Of a stretch of DNA of 64,000 nt, positions 50,671-61,192 are shown piece by piece (positions within the stretch are counted from its first letter, which is position 1; every line of letters starts with the position of its first letter). The stretch covers positions 27,791 to 91,790 of the forward strand of contig DAICZP010000113.1 of assembly GCA_027311065.1 (NCBI GenBank). Direction: 5' to 3'. Made by a program: the position numbers and the translations under genes. The notes beneath the pieces were generated by a model. It saw nothing but the letters and a program-made list of their open reading frames with translations. It did not search any database and was not told where the DNA came from. The DNA comes from Thiomonas sp. Its GTDB lineage: Bacteria; Pseudomonadota; Gammaproteobacteria; Burkholderiales; Burkholderiaceae_C.

Positions 50671-53496
50671 TCAGCCGGTGTTGCGAAGGCCTGCCGCGAT
50701 GCCGTTGATGCTGAGGTGGATGCCGCGCTTGGTGCGCTCGTCGACCTGTCCGTCCCGGAACCGGCGCAGCAATTCGATCTGCAGATGGTTCAGTGGATCA
50801 ATGTAGGGAAATCGGGCATGGATCGATCGCGCGAGGGTAGGATTGGTCTCGAGAAAACCGGACCAGCCGGTAATGGTGTGCAGCGCTTGCACGCTGCGGT
50901 TCCACTCCGATTCAATCGCCTGAAAGACCTGCCGGCGCATACGGGCGTCGGGCACGAGTTGCGCGTAGTGTGACGCCACCGCGAGGTCGGTCTTGGATAG
51001 CACCATGTCCATATTCGACAGCAGGGCGCGGAAAAACGGCCAGTGACCGTGCATGCGCGCGAGCAGTTCCGCGCCATCCTCGGGACGTGCCTGAATAAAA
51101 GCATCCACCGCCGAGCCGAAGCCGAACCAGCCGGGAAGGGCGACACGGCATTGTCCCCAGGAAAAACTCCATGGAATCGCGCGCAGGTCGGCAATGTTTT
51201 GCGAGGCTTTGCGCGAGGCAGGGCGGCTGCCGATGTTCAGGCCGGCGATTTCGCTGATGGGCGTGGCGGCATAGAAATATTCGACAAACCGCGGATTGCC
51301 ATACACCAGTGCCCGATAGCTGTTCATCGCCACGTCGGAGAGTTCCGAGGCTGCCTCGAGAAACGCCGTCGGCACAGCGCTGCCCCCGCCGCGCCGCGGA
51401 GCATTCTCCGGCCGCAGTGGCAGCAGCGTCGCCTCCAGGGTTGCGGCAACCAGGGTTTCCAGATTGTGACGGCCGATTTCCGGGTTGGCGTACTTGCTGG
51501 CGATCACCTCGCCTTGCTCGGTGAGGCGGATGCTGCCACCCACGGTTCCGGCAGGCTGCGCAAGGATCGCCTCGAAGCTCGGGCCGCCGCCACGGCCCAC
51601 GCTACCGCCCCGACCGTGGAAAAGGCGCAGACGAATGCCATGGTCGACGTCGAAGCGTCCGAACAGCGCGGCAAGCGCAACCGATGCTTTGTGCAACTCC
51701 CAGTTCGATGTGATGTAGCCGCCGTCCTTGTTGCTGTCCGAATATCCCAGCATGATTTCCTGCAGGGATCCGGAGTCGCGCACCATGTCGGCGATGCCGG
51801 GCAGCGCGTACAGTCCGCGCATGATGGCAGGGGCGTTGCGCAGATCGTCGATGGTTTCGAACAAGGGAACGACCAGCAGCTCGGCATGGGCGCCCGGCTT
51901 GCCGAGGGTCCCGTGGAAAAGACCGCATTCCTTTTGCAGCACCAACGCCTCGAGCAGGTCGCTGACGCTTTCGGTGTGCGAAATGATGGTCTGGCGAATG
52001 GTGTCGGCGCCGAGCGTGCGGCGCGCCAGACGTGCCTGCTCGAACACCGCCAGCTCGGACCGGGTCCAGTCGGAGTAGTCTGCATCGGGTACGCGCAGCG
52101 GGCGCGGATCGCGCAGGATGTTGACCAGCAGCGCGATGCGGGCATCCTCGTCCAGCACCGAATAATCCGGACAGAGCGCGGCCGCGGCGAGCAGTTCTCG
52201 AACGACCTCCGCGTGTTTGTCGGAGCTTTGCCGCAGATCGATGGTCGCGAGGTGGAAGCCGAACACCTCGGCGGCACGGATCAGGGGATCGAGGCGCGGG
52301 CGCGCCAGCGCCTCCGCGTGGTGCTCCGCCAGCGAATCGCGTGCGGTGCGCAGATCATCGACGAACGACTCTGCGTCCGGATAAGGCGCGGCATGGCCCA
52401 GTTCGTGGCGCAGAACTTCGACATTGCAGTGCTGTCGCAGCGTGGCTGCGAGCCGTGCGTAAACGCCGATGAGGGCGCGTCGGTATGGTTCATCCTGGCG
52501 ATGCTCGGAGGCGTCGGGAGAATTTTCGGCCAGACGCAACAGCGCGGGGCTCGCGGACGCGAGCATCAGCGATACCGAGAGCTCGCCGCCGAGCGCATGG
52601 ACTTCGTTAAGGTAGTACTCCAACGCCGTACGCGATTGCTGGCGCAGAGCGTAGGCCAGGGTGTCGGCGGTCACGTTGGGGTTGCCGTCACGGTCGCCGC
52701 CGATCCAGTGGCCCATGCGAAAAAACGGACGCAGGCGCCACGGCGTGCCGTCAGTGCGCGGGAACAACTCGTCGAGGTCTTGTTCGAGATTGATGTAGAG
52801 GCGTGGGACCTCGCGAAAGAAGGTGCTGTCATAGTAGGACAGCGCGTTTTTCACTTCATCAGAGACGCGCAACTTGGTATAACGCAGCAGGCGCGTCTGC
52901 CAGAGCTGGGTGATGCGTGCCCCCAGTTCCGCATCGATGTCGCGCCGGCGGCGCGGGGGCTGCGGCTGGTCGCGACGTTCAAGCAGCCCGGCGATCACGC
53001 GCTCTGCATCGAGCAGACTCTTGCGCTGGACTTCGGTCGGATGGGCCGTGAGCACCGGGGAGATCAGCGCCTCGTTGAAGAAGGATTCCACCTGCGCTGC
53101 GTCGATTCCCGCCTTGCGCAGCGTCTCCAGCGCGGCACGCACGCTTCCCGCCGCCGGTTGTCCATGATCAAGTTCGAGGGCGTGTCGCCGGCGCAGCACG
53201 TGCCGATCCTCCGCGATATTGGCCAGAATCGAGAAATAGCTGAACGCGCGGATGACGCTCACCGCCTGGTCGCGCGACAGGCCCTGCAGCAACTTGTCCA
53301 GCGCGCGGCGCTGGCGTGCGTCGCCCTCGCGGTGAAAGCTCACCGCAAGTTGGCGCACCTTTTCCACGGTGTCGAACATTTCCGGGCCTTCCTGCTCCCG
53401 GATCACGTCGCCAAGCAGACGTCCGAGGAGGCGAATGTCGTCGAAAAGAGGCTTGTCGATACTGGTGGAAGTGGTGTTGACAGGACGGACGGCCAT
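50671..53496 (-). CDS. ppc: Phosphoenolpyruvate carboxylase
   Basis: [56 protein letters not shown]. Confidence 0.97.
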   Translation of the reverse strand: MAVRPVNTTSTSIDKPLFDDIRLLGRLLGDVIREQEGPEMFDTVEKVRQLAVSFHREGDARQRRALDKLLQGLSRDQAVSVIRAFSYFSILANIAEDRHVLRRRHALELDHGQPAAGSVRAALETLRKAGIDAAQVESFFNEALISPVLTAHPTEVQRKSLLDAERVIAGLLERRDQPQPPRRRRDIDAELGARITQLWQTRLLRYTKLRVSDEVKNALSYYDSTFFREVPRLYINLEQDLDELFPRTDGTPWRLRPFFRMGHWIGGDRDGNPNVTADTLAYALRQQSRTALEYYLNEVHALGGELSVSLMLASASPALLRLAENSPDASEHRQDEPYRRALIGVYARLAATLRQHCNVEVLRHELGHAAPYPDAESFVDDLRTARDSLAEHHAEALARPRLDPLIRAAEVFGFHLATIDLRQSSDKHAEVVRELLAAAALCPDYSVLDEDARIALLVNILRDPRPLRVPDADYSDWTRSELAVFEQARLARRTLGADTIRQTIISHTESVSDLLEALVLQKECGLFHGTLGKPGAHAELLVVPLFETIDDLRNAPAIMRGLYALPGIADMVRDSGSLQEIMLGYSDSNKDGGYITSNWELHKASVALAALFGRFDVDHGIRLRLFHGRGGSVGRGGGPSFEAILAQPAGTVGGSIRLTEQGEVIASKYANPEIGRHNLETLVAATLEATLLPLRPENAPRRGGGSAVPTAFLEAASELSDVAMNSYRALVYGNPRFVEYFYAATPISEIAGLNIGSRPASRKASQNIADLRAIPWSFSWGQCRVALPGWFGFGSAVDAFIQARPEDGAELLARMHGHWPFFRALLSNMDMVLSKTDLAVASHYAQLVPDARMRRQVFQAIESEWNRSVQALHTITGWSGFLETNPTLARSIHARFPYIDPLNHLQIELLRRFRDGQVDERTKRGIHLSINGIAAGLRNTG

Positions 53497-53674
53497 GGTG
53501 CACGTTGCGGGATGGGAATGGGAGCGGCTGCGTCAGACAGCCGCAAGAATCATGCTATCAGCGCGGTCAGCGCGCGCTCTTCGATTGTGCGATGCAGCAG
53601 GGTCTGGCGGCGCAGGATTTTGCTTGCGCGCGACTTTCGTCGATTGAATGTGGCGCCACTGCTACGATTTGACG

Positions 53675-54658
53675 ATGCATACCGATCAGCCTCCCGCGCG
53701 TGGCGCGGCCGTCACATCTTCCCCTCTGTCACGTCTTGTCATTGCGACGCGTGAGAGCCGGCTGGCGCTGTGGCAGGCCGAACACGTGCAGGGTTTGCTG
53801 CGCGCGCTGCATCCGGGCCGCGCTGTCGAGCTCAATGGCATGACCACCCGGGGTGATCAGATTCTTGATCAGACCTTGTCCAAGATCGGTGGCAAGGGCT
53901 TGTTCGTGAAAGAGCTTGAAACGGCTCTGGAGGTCGGTGATGCCGACCTCGCCGTGCACTCGCTCAAGGACGTTCCGATGGAATTGCCCGACGGTTTCGC
54001 GCTCGCGGTGGTCATGGAACGCGAGGACGCGCGCGACGCCTGGGTGTCGGAAAAAGCCGAACATTTTTCCGCGTTGCCGCGAGGTGCGGTGGTTGGAACA
54101 TCCAGCTTGCGCCGCGAGATGCAGATACGCGCCTTGCGCCCCGATCTGCGGGTGGTGCCATTGCGTGGCAACCTCGACACACGGCTGCGCAAGCTTGACG
54201 AGGGGCAGTATGACGGCATCGTGCTGGCGGCTGCGGGCTTGAAGCGACTGGGACTGCAGACGCGGATTCGCGCCCTGGTGTCCATCGATGAGCTCCTGCC
54301 CGCGGTGGGGCAGGCAGCGCTGGGAATCGAGATTCGTGCGGATCGTCCGGATGTCGAGGCAGCCTTGGCGCCCTTGCGTCATGCGCCGACGGCGTTGTGC
54401 ACATACGCCGAGCGCGCGCTGGCGCGGGCGCTGGGCGGCAGTTGCAGTACGCCGCTGGGTGCGCACGCGCACATCGAAGGTGCGCGGATGCATCTTCGAG
54501 CCATGCTCGGACGTCCGGATGGCAGTCGCATGCTCCGGGTGGACGTCGACAGTGTCGTGACGTCGGACGCCGACGCTGGCGCGCTCGGCCTCGAAGCAGC
54601 GGAGCGTCTGCGCGAACAGGGCGCTGACGTGCTGCTTGCGCAATTGCTCCAGGGCTGA
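53675..54658 (+). CDS. hemC: Hydroxymethylbilane synthase (porphobilinogen deaminase)
   Basis: [68 protein letters not shown]. Confidence 0.97.
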   Translation: MHTDQPPARGAAVTSSPLSRLVIATRESRLALWQAEHVQGLLRALHPGRAVELNGMTTRGDQILDQTLSKIGGKGLFVKELETALEVGDADLAVHSLKDVPMELPDGFALAVVMEREDARDAWVSEKAEHFSALPRGAVVGTSSLRREMQIRALRPDLRVVPLRGNLDTRLRKLDEGQYDGIVLAAAGLKRLGLQTRIRALVSIDELLPAVGQAALGIEIRADRPDVEAALAPLRHAPTALCTYAERALARALGGSCSTPLGAHAHIEGARMHLRAMLGRPDGSRMLRVDVDSVVTSDADAGALGLEAAERLREQGADVLLAQLLQG

Positions 54659-54671
54659 CGGAGCGACCCGC

Positions 54672-55472
54672 ATGTCGGGCGTGGTGGTGACGCGCGCGGC
54701 CGAGGAGGTCGATGTCGATGATGCCCGTGACCGTGCCGTGCGCGAGGCCGGCATCGCCCTGCTCCACTTCCCGCTGATTCGTATCCTGCCACCCGGAGAT
54801 CCGCACGCGGCGCGCCGCGTGCTCGCGCATCTGGACACGTTCGACCTCGCCGTTCCCGTGAGCCCGGCGGCGGTGCGTGCCGTGTTCACATTGCTGCCGG
54901 GCGCGTGGCCGGCACACTGCACGCTGGGTCTGGTGGGTCCGGGTAGCCGCGCCGCAGCTGCGCGGGCGCTGACCGCGCACGGTCAGGGGGAGGCGATGCC
55001 CGCCATGGTGTCGGCGCCGACGGAGCAGGCGGATTCGGAAGGTCTGTGGCAGGCCTTGAATCGAGCGCGCCCCCAGGGATGGAATGGCACGCGCGTGCTG
55101 ATCCTGCGCGGTGGCACGGGGCGCGAGTGGCTGGCTGAACGCATGCAGGAGTGCGGGGCGCAAGTGCAGCGGCTCGCCGTGTATCGCCGCGAGGCTCCCG
55201 TGCCCGATGCACCGACCCTGGCGCGGTTGCGCGAAGTGCTGGAGCACCCCTCGGTGTGGTTGTTCAGCGCCTCGGAAGCGGTGCGAAATCTTGACGTCTT
55301 GCTGCATGCTGGCGGATTCGACAAGGTGAACGCACTGGCGCAGCGGCGCGCCTTGGCGACGCACCCGCGCATCGCGCAGGCCGCGCGCGCGATCGGATTC
55401 GGGCGCGTGGATGTGTGCGTGCCTGACGACGCGGCCATCGTCGACGTGTTGCGCGCAGGCGCGGCCGACTAG
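54672..55472 (+). CDS. hemD: Uroporphyrinogen-III synthase
   Basis: VVVTRAAEEV...TRVLILRGGTGREWLAERMQECGAQVQRLAVYRRE; position in hemCDXY. Confidence 0.93.
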   Translation: MSGVVVTRAAEEVDVDDARDRAVREAGIALLHFPLIRILPPGDPHAARRVLAHLDTFDLAVPVSPAAVRAVFTLLPGAWPAHCTLGLVGPGSRAAAARALTAHGQGEAMPAMVSAPTEQADSEGLWQALNRARPQGWNGTRVLILRGGTGREWLAERMQECGAQVQRLAVYRREAPVPDAPTLARLREVLEHPSVWLFSASEAVRNLDVLLHAGGFDKVNALAQRRALATHPRIAQAARAIGFGRVDVCVPDDAAIVDVLRAGAAD

Positions 55473-55482
55473 AATCCACCGC

Positions 55483-56583
55483 ATGTCCGAGCCCGAACTC
55501 CCCACCCCCGACAAGGCCGTGCCGGAGCCCGCTGCAGCGGTCGGCTCCGCGCCTGCAGCCGGCTCAACACCCATGCTGCCGGCACCGCGCGCGAGTCTGG
55601 CCCCGGTCTGGCTGGCGCTCGCGGCGCTGACGGCTCTGGCGGTGGTCATGGCGTGGTGGTTCGACGGGCGGCTATACACCACCCAGGCTGAGCTCGCGCG
55701 CCGGCAGCAGGCCGCGGACACCACATCCATCGAAGCTCGCACGATCGCCCGCCAGAGCGCGGATTCCGTTCGCGAGCTCGGCGCGCGCGTCGCTGTGCTG
55801 GAATCGCGCGAGCAGGATCTGACCCTGCAGCGGCAGGCGCTGCAGCAGATGTACCAGGATTTCGCGAAAAGCCGCGACGACGCGTTTCTTGGCCAGACCG
55901 CCGAGCTGATCGCGCTGGCGCAGCAGCAGGCCGAGCTCACGGGCAGCCTCAGTCCTCTGGTCGGAACGCTCGAGATGTCCGCGCGCAGGCTGCAGCACTC
56001 GGCCAGTCCGCGCGGAGGACTTGTGCTGCATGCGGTCCAGGCCGATATCGCGAGGCTTCGCGCCAGTGTGGCGCCCGACGTGCCGGGCGCCGCGGAGCGG
56101 CTCGATGAACTCGCGGCCATGATTGATAAATTGCAGCTGTTGTCGTCGGTGTCGCCGCTCGAGGGTGCTTCCGCTCCAGCTGCGCCGTCGGGTCCAGCCA
56201 GGGGCGCGGACTGGAAAACCTGGGTCGCCTACTGGGGCCATGCCGCCTGGTATCAGGTCAGTCAGCTGGTGACGGTTACACGCATCGACCGGCCCGACGC
56301 GCTGCTGATGGCGCCGCGCCAGTCGGTGTACCTGCGCGAAAACCTCAAGCTGCGCGTGCTGAATGCGCGGTTGGACCTTCTTTCGCGCAATGCGTCGGCC
56401 TACGCGACCGACATGCGTGCCATTGCCACCATGCTGCATGAGGATTTCAACGGGCGGCAATCATCCGTGCGCCTGGCACAGACCTTGGCGGCGCAGGCAG
56501 CGCAAATCGACTTGGCAGCGCGTCCGGCGGCCAATTTGCGGTCGCTTGAAGTCCTTGCAAGTTTCGGTCTGGAGGGCGGATGA
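55483..56583 (+). CDS. hemX: HemX-like protein (uroporphyrinogen-III C-methyltransferase-like membrane protein)
   Basis: Single TM (LAPVWLALAALTALAVVMAWWF), coiled coil; hemCDXY context. Confidence 0.88.
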   Translation: MSEPELPTPDKAVPEPAAAVGSAPAAGSTPMLPAPRASLAPVWLALAALTALAVVMAWWFDGRLYTTQAELARRQQAADTTSIEARTIARQSADSVRELGARVAVLESREQDLTLQRQALQQMYQDFAKSRDDAFLGQTAELIALAQQQAELTGSLSPLVGTLEMSARRLQHSASPRGGLVLHAVQADIARLRASVAPDVPGAAERLDELAAMIDKLQLLSSVSPLEGASAPAAPSGPARGADWKTWVAYWGHAAWYQVSQLVTVTRIDRPDALLMAPRQSVYLRENLKLRVLNARLDLLSRNASAYATDMRAIATMLHEDFNGRQSSVRLAQTLAAQAAQIDLAARPAANLRSLEVLASFGLEGG

Positions 56584-57785
56584 TGCGTTGGCTTGCGTGG
56601 TTGCTGACGCTTGCGCTCGCGGCCGCGCTGCTGGCCATGGGTGCGAGCGGCCGCCCCGGCAATGTCGCCATCCTGCTGCCGCCGTATCGTATCGACGTAT
56701 CGCTGAATCTTGCCATTCTGGCGATCTTGGTCGGCTTTGCGTTGTTCTACGTCGCATTGCGCGGGCTCGGCCTCCTGCTCGGATTGCCGCGCGCCGCTGC
56801 GTTGTTCCGGGCTCGTCGACGCGCACAGGTTGCTGCTGCTGCACTGCACGAGGCTGTGATGCACCTGCTGGCCGGACGCTTCCGGCGCGCCGAGCGGGCA
56901 GCCGGGCGTGCCGTCGACAGTGAAGCGTTTCGTCCCGGTGCGCTGCTTACCGCCGCGCAGGCCGCGCAAGCCATGCAGGCCTGGGACCGGCGCGATGCCT
57001 ATCTCGAGCACTTGCCCGAGGCGGCACATGAAACAGCCACGCTGCTGCGCGCGCAGTGGTCTCTCGAGGCAAGGGAGCCCCAGGCCGCGCGCGCAGCCTT
57101 GCGCAGTCTGTCCGGTGGTGTACTGCGGCGGACCCAGACGTTGCGCATGGCGCTGGCGGCGGCGCGTGCGCTGCAGGATCACGCGGAGGTGTTGCGCCTG
57201 GCCAGCACGCTGCTCAAGCACCGAGGCCTGCACCCGGCGGCCGCCAAGGCGATGATCCATGGGGCTGCGCTGGGATTGATCCGTCAGGCCAACCATGATG
57301 GCGAGTCGTTGCGCACGTTGTGGAAGGGGTTCGACGCGGCCTTGCGGCATGATCCCCAGATCGCGGTGGCTGCGGCGCGCGGGTTCGGGCTGGCCGGGGA
57401 GCCTCCACAGGCCCGCGCGTTGTTGACGGAGGCGCTTCGAGCCGCCGACGCCGAGCCGTCGGTGCTGATGCCGGTCATGCGTGGCATGCTCACCGGCATC
57501 GACGCAGCCTTCGTCGCGCAGGCCGAGGCCTGGATGGACCGCTGGCCGCAGGAGGCGCAAGCCAGCTTTCTGGCCGCGCGCGCCTGCGCCGAGATCGAAC
57601 TGTGGGGCAAGGCGCAGCAGTACCTGCAAAAATCGATCGACCGCTGTCAGCCGGGAGAGCGCAGGTTGCGCGGACAGATCCACGCCACCCTGGCGCGATT
57701 GCAGGAGCGTATCGAACGCGAGGATCAGGCGCAGAGGCATTGGCGTCTGGCGGCGCAGGATCTTTCCAGCGACGATCTCGGCTGA
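56580..57785 (+). CDS. hemY: HemY family protein
   Basis: MMRWLAWLLTLALAAALLAMGASGRPGNVAILLPPYRIDVSLNLAILAI; TPR-like remainder; 4-nt overlap with hemX. Confidence 0.9.
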   Translation: MMRWLAWLLTLALAAALLAMGASGRPGNVAILLPPYRIDVSLNLAILAILVGFALFYVALRGLGLLLGLPRAAALFRARRRAQVAAAALHEAVMHLLAGRFRRAERAAGRAVDSEAFRPGALLTAAQAAQAMQAWDRRDAYLEHLPEAAHETATLLRAQWSLEAREPQAARAALRSLSGGVLRRTQTLRMALAAARALQDHAEVLRLASTLLKHRGLHPAAAKAMIHGAALGLIRQANHDGESLRTLWKGFDAALRHDPQIAVAAARGFGLAGEPPQARALLTEALRAADAEPSVLMPVMRGMLTGIDAAFVAQAEAWMDRWPQEAQASFLAARACAEIELWGKAQQYLQKSIDRCQPGERRLRGQIHATLARLQERIEREDQAQRHWRLAAQDLSSDDLG

Positions 57786-57791
57786 TTGCCC

Positions 57792-58931
57792 ATGCGGGAA
57801 GCCGCAACGCCTCCAGACGCCTGGCCGCGCCGCGTCGGAAGGCGACTGCGCCGCGAGCCGCTGTTGATCGGTTTCGGCGTCGCGACGCTTGTTCTCGGTC
57901 TGGTCGATCCGCGGCCCTGGTCGGTGTGGAGGACATGGATGAACCTCCCCTCCCTTCTGGGGCTGACGGCATTGTTTCTGGTCATCGAAGCCATCAATGT
58001 CAGTGGGCTGGCCCAGCGCGCGGCGAACCTTCTGGTGCGTCGTTGCGCCAATGCCCGCGTACTGGCACTGGGTCTTGTGCTTGGCGCGGCGGTGTCATCC
58101 ACCGTCCTCACCAATGACGTTGCCTTGCTGCTCGTAGTGCCGGTGACGGTGGCGCTGGGGCGTGTGTCGTCGATCCCGGTCTTGCGCCTGGTCATCTTCG
58201 AGGCGTTTGCGGTGAACGCAGGATCGACGTTGAGCCCGATCGGAAACCCGCAAAACCTGCTGTTATGGCAAGCGTCCGGTTTGTCGGCGGCGTCGTTCGT
58301 CGCGCAACTGGCGCCGGCGGCTGCAGCCATGCTCGTCTTGCTTGTTCCAGCGGTTGTGGTTGCATTTCCCGCGCGGCGCATCGAGGGCGCCGATGGCGGG
58401 CTGGTACCGGTTCGCATCCGACTCGGCACGGGAGCAATGGCATGTCTCGTCGCCGTTGTCATGCTGTTGCAATGGCATCGGCCGGGCGCGGCGGCGAGCC
58501 TGGCCGCGCTGTTCTGTTTGTTCGAAGCCCCCGAGGTACCGGGGCGTCTCGACTGGTCGCTGCTGGCGACGTTTCTCGTGATGTTCCTCGCGCTCGGCCA
58601 TGCAGCGGCACTGCCCGTGTTGCAACCGCTTTGGGGTGCGCACTGGCTGCGGCAGCACGCGGGGCTTTACATTGCGGCCATCGCGCTGTCGCAGTTCATC
58701 AGCAACGTGCCGGCAGCCGTGTTGCTGGTCCACGGAGGTGCCGACCCGATCCGGCTTGCGGTTGCGGTGAACGTCGGCGGATTCGGCCTGGCGCTTGGAT
58801 CACTGGCGAACCTCATCGCCCTGCGCCTGGTGCGCGCAGAAAACGGGTTGGCCGCATTTCATCGCTGGAGCGTGCCGTTCCTCGTGGCTTGCGCCCCACT
58901 GGTCTGGTGGGTTCAGACCTGGACGCGTTGA
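57792..58931 (+). CDS. SLC13/ArsB-type anion or ion permease
   Basis: SSTVLTNDVALLLVVPVTVAL, FAVNAGSTLSPIGNPQNLLLWQASG (ion transporter signature). Confidence 0.85.
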   Translation: MREAATPPDAWPRRVGRRLRREPLLIGFGVATLVLGLVDPRPWSVWRTWMNLPSLLGLTALFLVIEAINVSGLAQRAANLLVRRCANARVLALGLVLGAAVSSTVLTNDVALLLVVPVTVALGRVSSIPVLRLVIFEAFAVNAGSTLSPIGNPQNLLLWQASGLSAASFVAQLAPAAAAMLVLLVPAVVVAFPARRIEGADGGLVPVRIRLGTGAMACLVAVVMLLQWHRPGAAASLAALFCLFEAPEVPGRLDWSLLATFLVMFLALGHAAALPVLQPLWGAHWLRQHAGLYIAAIALSQFISNVPAAVLLVHGGADPIRLAVAVNVGGFGLALGSLANLIALRLVRAENGLAAFHRWSVPFLVACAPLVWWVQTWTR

Positions 58932-58981
58932 GCATCGCGTGCCAACCCGTGCCAGAATGCAGCCTGGAGGATCTTGATTTC

Positions 58982-59884
58982 ATGGCCTATCTCACCCTTG
59001 AACAGACCATTGGTGCCACACCGCTGGTTCAATTGCAGCGCGTTCCGGGCGCCGACAACGTGCGCCGGAACAACGTCATTCTTGGCAAGCTCGAAGGTAA
59101 CAATCCGGCTGGATCGGTGAAGGACCGCGCGGCTTTGTCGATGATCAGGCGGGCCCAGGAACGTGGCCAGATCAAGCCAGGCGACACGCTCATCGAGGCG
59201 ACATCGGGCAATACCGGCATTGCGCTGGCGATGGCAGCGGCCATTCTTGGCTACAGCATGATTCTGATCATGCCGGAAGATCTGTCGATTGAACGCGCGC
59301 AGACCATGAAGGCCTATGGGGCTGAACTCGTGCTGACTCCCCGTACGGGCGGCATGGAATATGCGCGTGATCTGGCGGAGCAAATGCAGCGTGATGGCAA
59401 GGGTCTGGTGCTCGATCAATTTGCCAACGCCGACAACCCGCGCGCCCACTACGAGACCACCGGGCCCGAAATCTGGCGTGATACGGAGGGTCGCATCACC
59501 CATTTCGTTTCGGCCATGGGAACGACGGGGACCATCACCGGAGTCTCACGCTACCTGAAGGAAATGAACCCCGGCATCCAGATCGTTGGAGCGCAGCCGG
59601 CGGAGGGTTCACGCATTCCTGGCATCCGCAAGTGGCCGCCCGAGTATCTGCCGAAAATTTACGATCCCACGCGCGTCGATCGGCTCGAATACGTCAGCCA
59701 GGCGGCGGCTGAAACCATGGCGCGCCGGCTGGCGCGCGATGAGGGGCTGTTCTGTGGCATCAGCGCCGCCGGGGCATGCGAGGTCGCCATGCGTCTGGCG
59801 CGCGAACTTCGGGATGCCACCATCGTGTTCATCGTTTGCGACCGCGGCGACCGCTACCTCAGCACTGGGGTCTTTCCCGCCTGA
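58982..59884 (+). CDS. cysM: Cysteine synthase B
   Basis: TIGATPLVQLQRVPG, LEGNNPAGSVKDRAALSMI, EATSGNTGIALAMAAA, MGTTGTITGVSRYLKE. Confidence 0.96.
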   Translation: MAYLTLEQTIGATPLVQLQRVPGADNVRRNNVILGKLEGNNPAGSVKDRAALSMIRRAQERGQIKPGDTLIEATSGNTGIALAMAAAILGYSMILIMPEDLSIERAQTMKAYGAELVLTPRTGGMEYARDLAEQMQRDGKGLVLDQFANADNPRAHYETTGPEIWRDTEGRITHFVSAMGTTGTITGVSRYLKEMNPGIQIVGAQPAEGSRIPGIRKWPPEYLPKIYDPTRVDRLEYVSQAAAETMARRLARDEGLFCGISAAGACEVAMRLARELRDATIVFIVCDRGDRYLSTGVFPA

Positions 59885-59960
59885 CGCGCGGCGGGCGGAC
59901 TCGCGTTTGCGCGGACCCCTTAGAATCCGCCGTACATGGTGCATCAATCGGAGACAGGCA

Positions 59961-60209
59961 ATGGCAGGCGGCGCAGCGGTGGACAAAGGCGATGTCGAGG
60001 TCGACGCGCGTGGGTTGAACTGTCCGCTGCCGATCCTGAAGGCCAAGAAAGCATTGGCGGGGATGCAAAGCGGTCAGTTGCTGCGTGTCCTCGCCACTGA
60101 CCCGGGATCCATGCGGGACTTCCAGGCATTCGCGCGGCAGACCGGCAACGAACTGGTCGAGCAACACCAGGACGTGAGCGCCATCGCGCACGTCCTGCGG
60201 CGGCGCTGA
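59961..60209 (+). CDS. TusA-family sulfur carrier protein
   Basis: VEVDARGLNCPLPILKAKKALAGMQSGQLLRVLATDPGSMRDFQAFARQTGNELVEQ. Confidence 0.93.
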   Translation: MAGGAAVDKGDVEVDARGLNCPLPILKAKKALAGMQSGQLLRVLATDPGSMRDFQAFARQTGNELVEQHQDVSAIAHVLRRR

Positions 60210-60213
60210 GGCC

Positions 60214-61092
60214 TCAGCCGCCGAGCTGCAGCCCCTTGAGGTACGCTGCCAGCGTCGCGCCCGTCTCTGGGTGCTCCAGGCCGAACTGCACCGTGGCTTC
60301 AAGGTATCCCTGTTTGCTGCCGCAATCAAAGCGGCGGCCCTCGTAGCGATAGGCGTAGACAGCTTCCTCCTTCAGCAGTGCGGCGATACCGTCAGTGAGC
60401 TGGATTTCCCCGCCTGCTCCTGGTGTGGCCAGGCGAAGGTGATGGAACACCCGTGGACTGAGTACATAGCGGCCGACGACAGCCTGCGTGCTTGGTGCCT
60501 CTTCGGGCGCCGGTTTTTCGACGATGCCGGTCAGCGAGGTGAGGCCTGGCAGGATTTCCTGCCCATTGACAATCCCGTAACGCCGGGTGTGCTCGCGCGG
60601 CACGTCCTCGGTGGCCAGCACACTGCGACCATGGCGGGCGTGCACTTCCACCATCTGCGCCATCACCGGCGGCTTTCCTGCCAGCAGGTCATCAGCGAGG
60701 AGGACGGCAAACGGCTCGTTGCCGACCAGTCGCTCGGCACAGAGGACCGCTGCCCCCAGACCATTCGCAACCGGTTGACGCACGAACACGCACTGCACAT
60801 CCCAGGGCTTGACGTTACGAACGACCTCGAGCATGGCTCGCTTGTTGGCGGCCTCGAGTTCATGTTCGAGCTCGTAGGCGGTGTCAAAGTGATCTTCGAT
60901 GGCACGCTTGTGGCGTCCGGTGACGAAAATCATTTCAGTAATGCCGGCAGCGTACGCTTCTTCAACCGCGTACTGAATCAGCGGTTTGTCGACCACCGGC
61001 ATCATTTCCTTCGGGGTGGCCTTCGTGGCGGGAAGAAAGCGGGTGCCGAGGCCGGCGACGGGGAAGACGGCTTTGGTGATCGCGGGTGGCAT
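60214..61092 (-). CDS. galU: UTP-glucose-1-phosphate uridylyltransferase
   Basis: [40 protein letters not shown]. Confidence 0.97.
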   Translation of the reverse strand: MPPAITKAVFPVAGLGTRFLPATKATPKEMMPVVDKPLIQYAVEEAYAAGITEMIFVTGRHKRAIEDHFDTAYELEHELEAANKRAMLEVVRNVKPWDVQCVFVRQPVANGLGAAVLCAERLVGNEPFAVLLADDLLAGKPPVMAQMVEVHARHGRSVLATEDVPREHTRRYGIVNGQEILPGLTSLTGIVEKPAPEEAPSTQAVVGRYVLSPRVFHHLRLATPGAGGEIQLTDGIAALLKEEAVYAYRYEGRRFDCGSKQGYLEATVQFGLEHPETGATLAAYLKGLQLGG

Positions 61093-61192
61093 GGAGGCGA
61101 ACCTTCCTTCGTAGCTTGGTGTTGGGTTGAAGTCATGCCCGGCAGGTCCGGACTGTTGCTGGAGGATACCGCGTCATGATGACGCGGCGGCG

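Noticed and set aside
51043-53754. 903-aa plus-strand ORF
   Set aside because: Antisense shadow of ppc caused by high GC3; low-complexity Arg/Ala/Gly translation with no family match.
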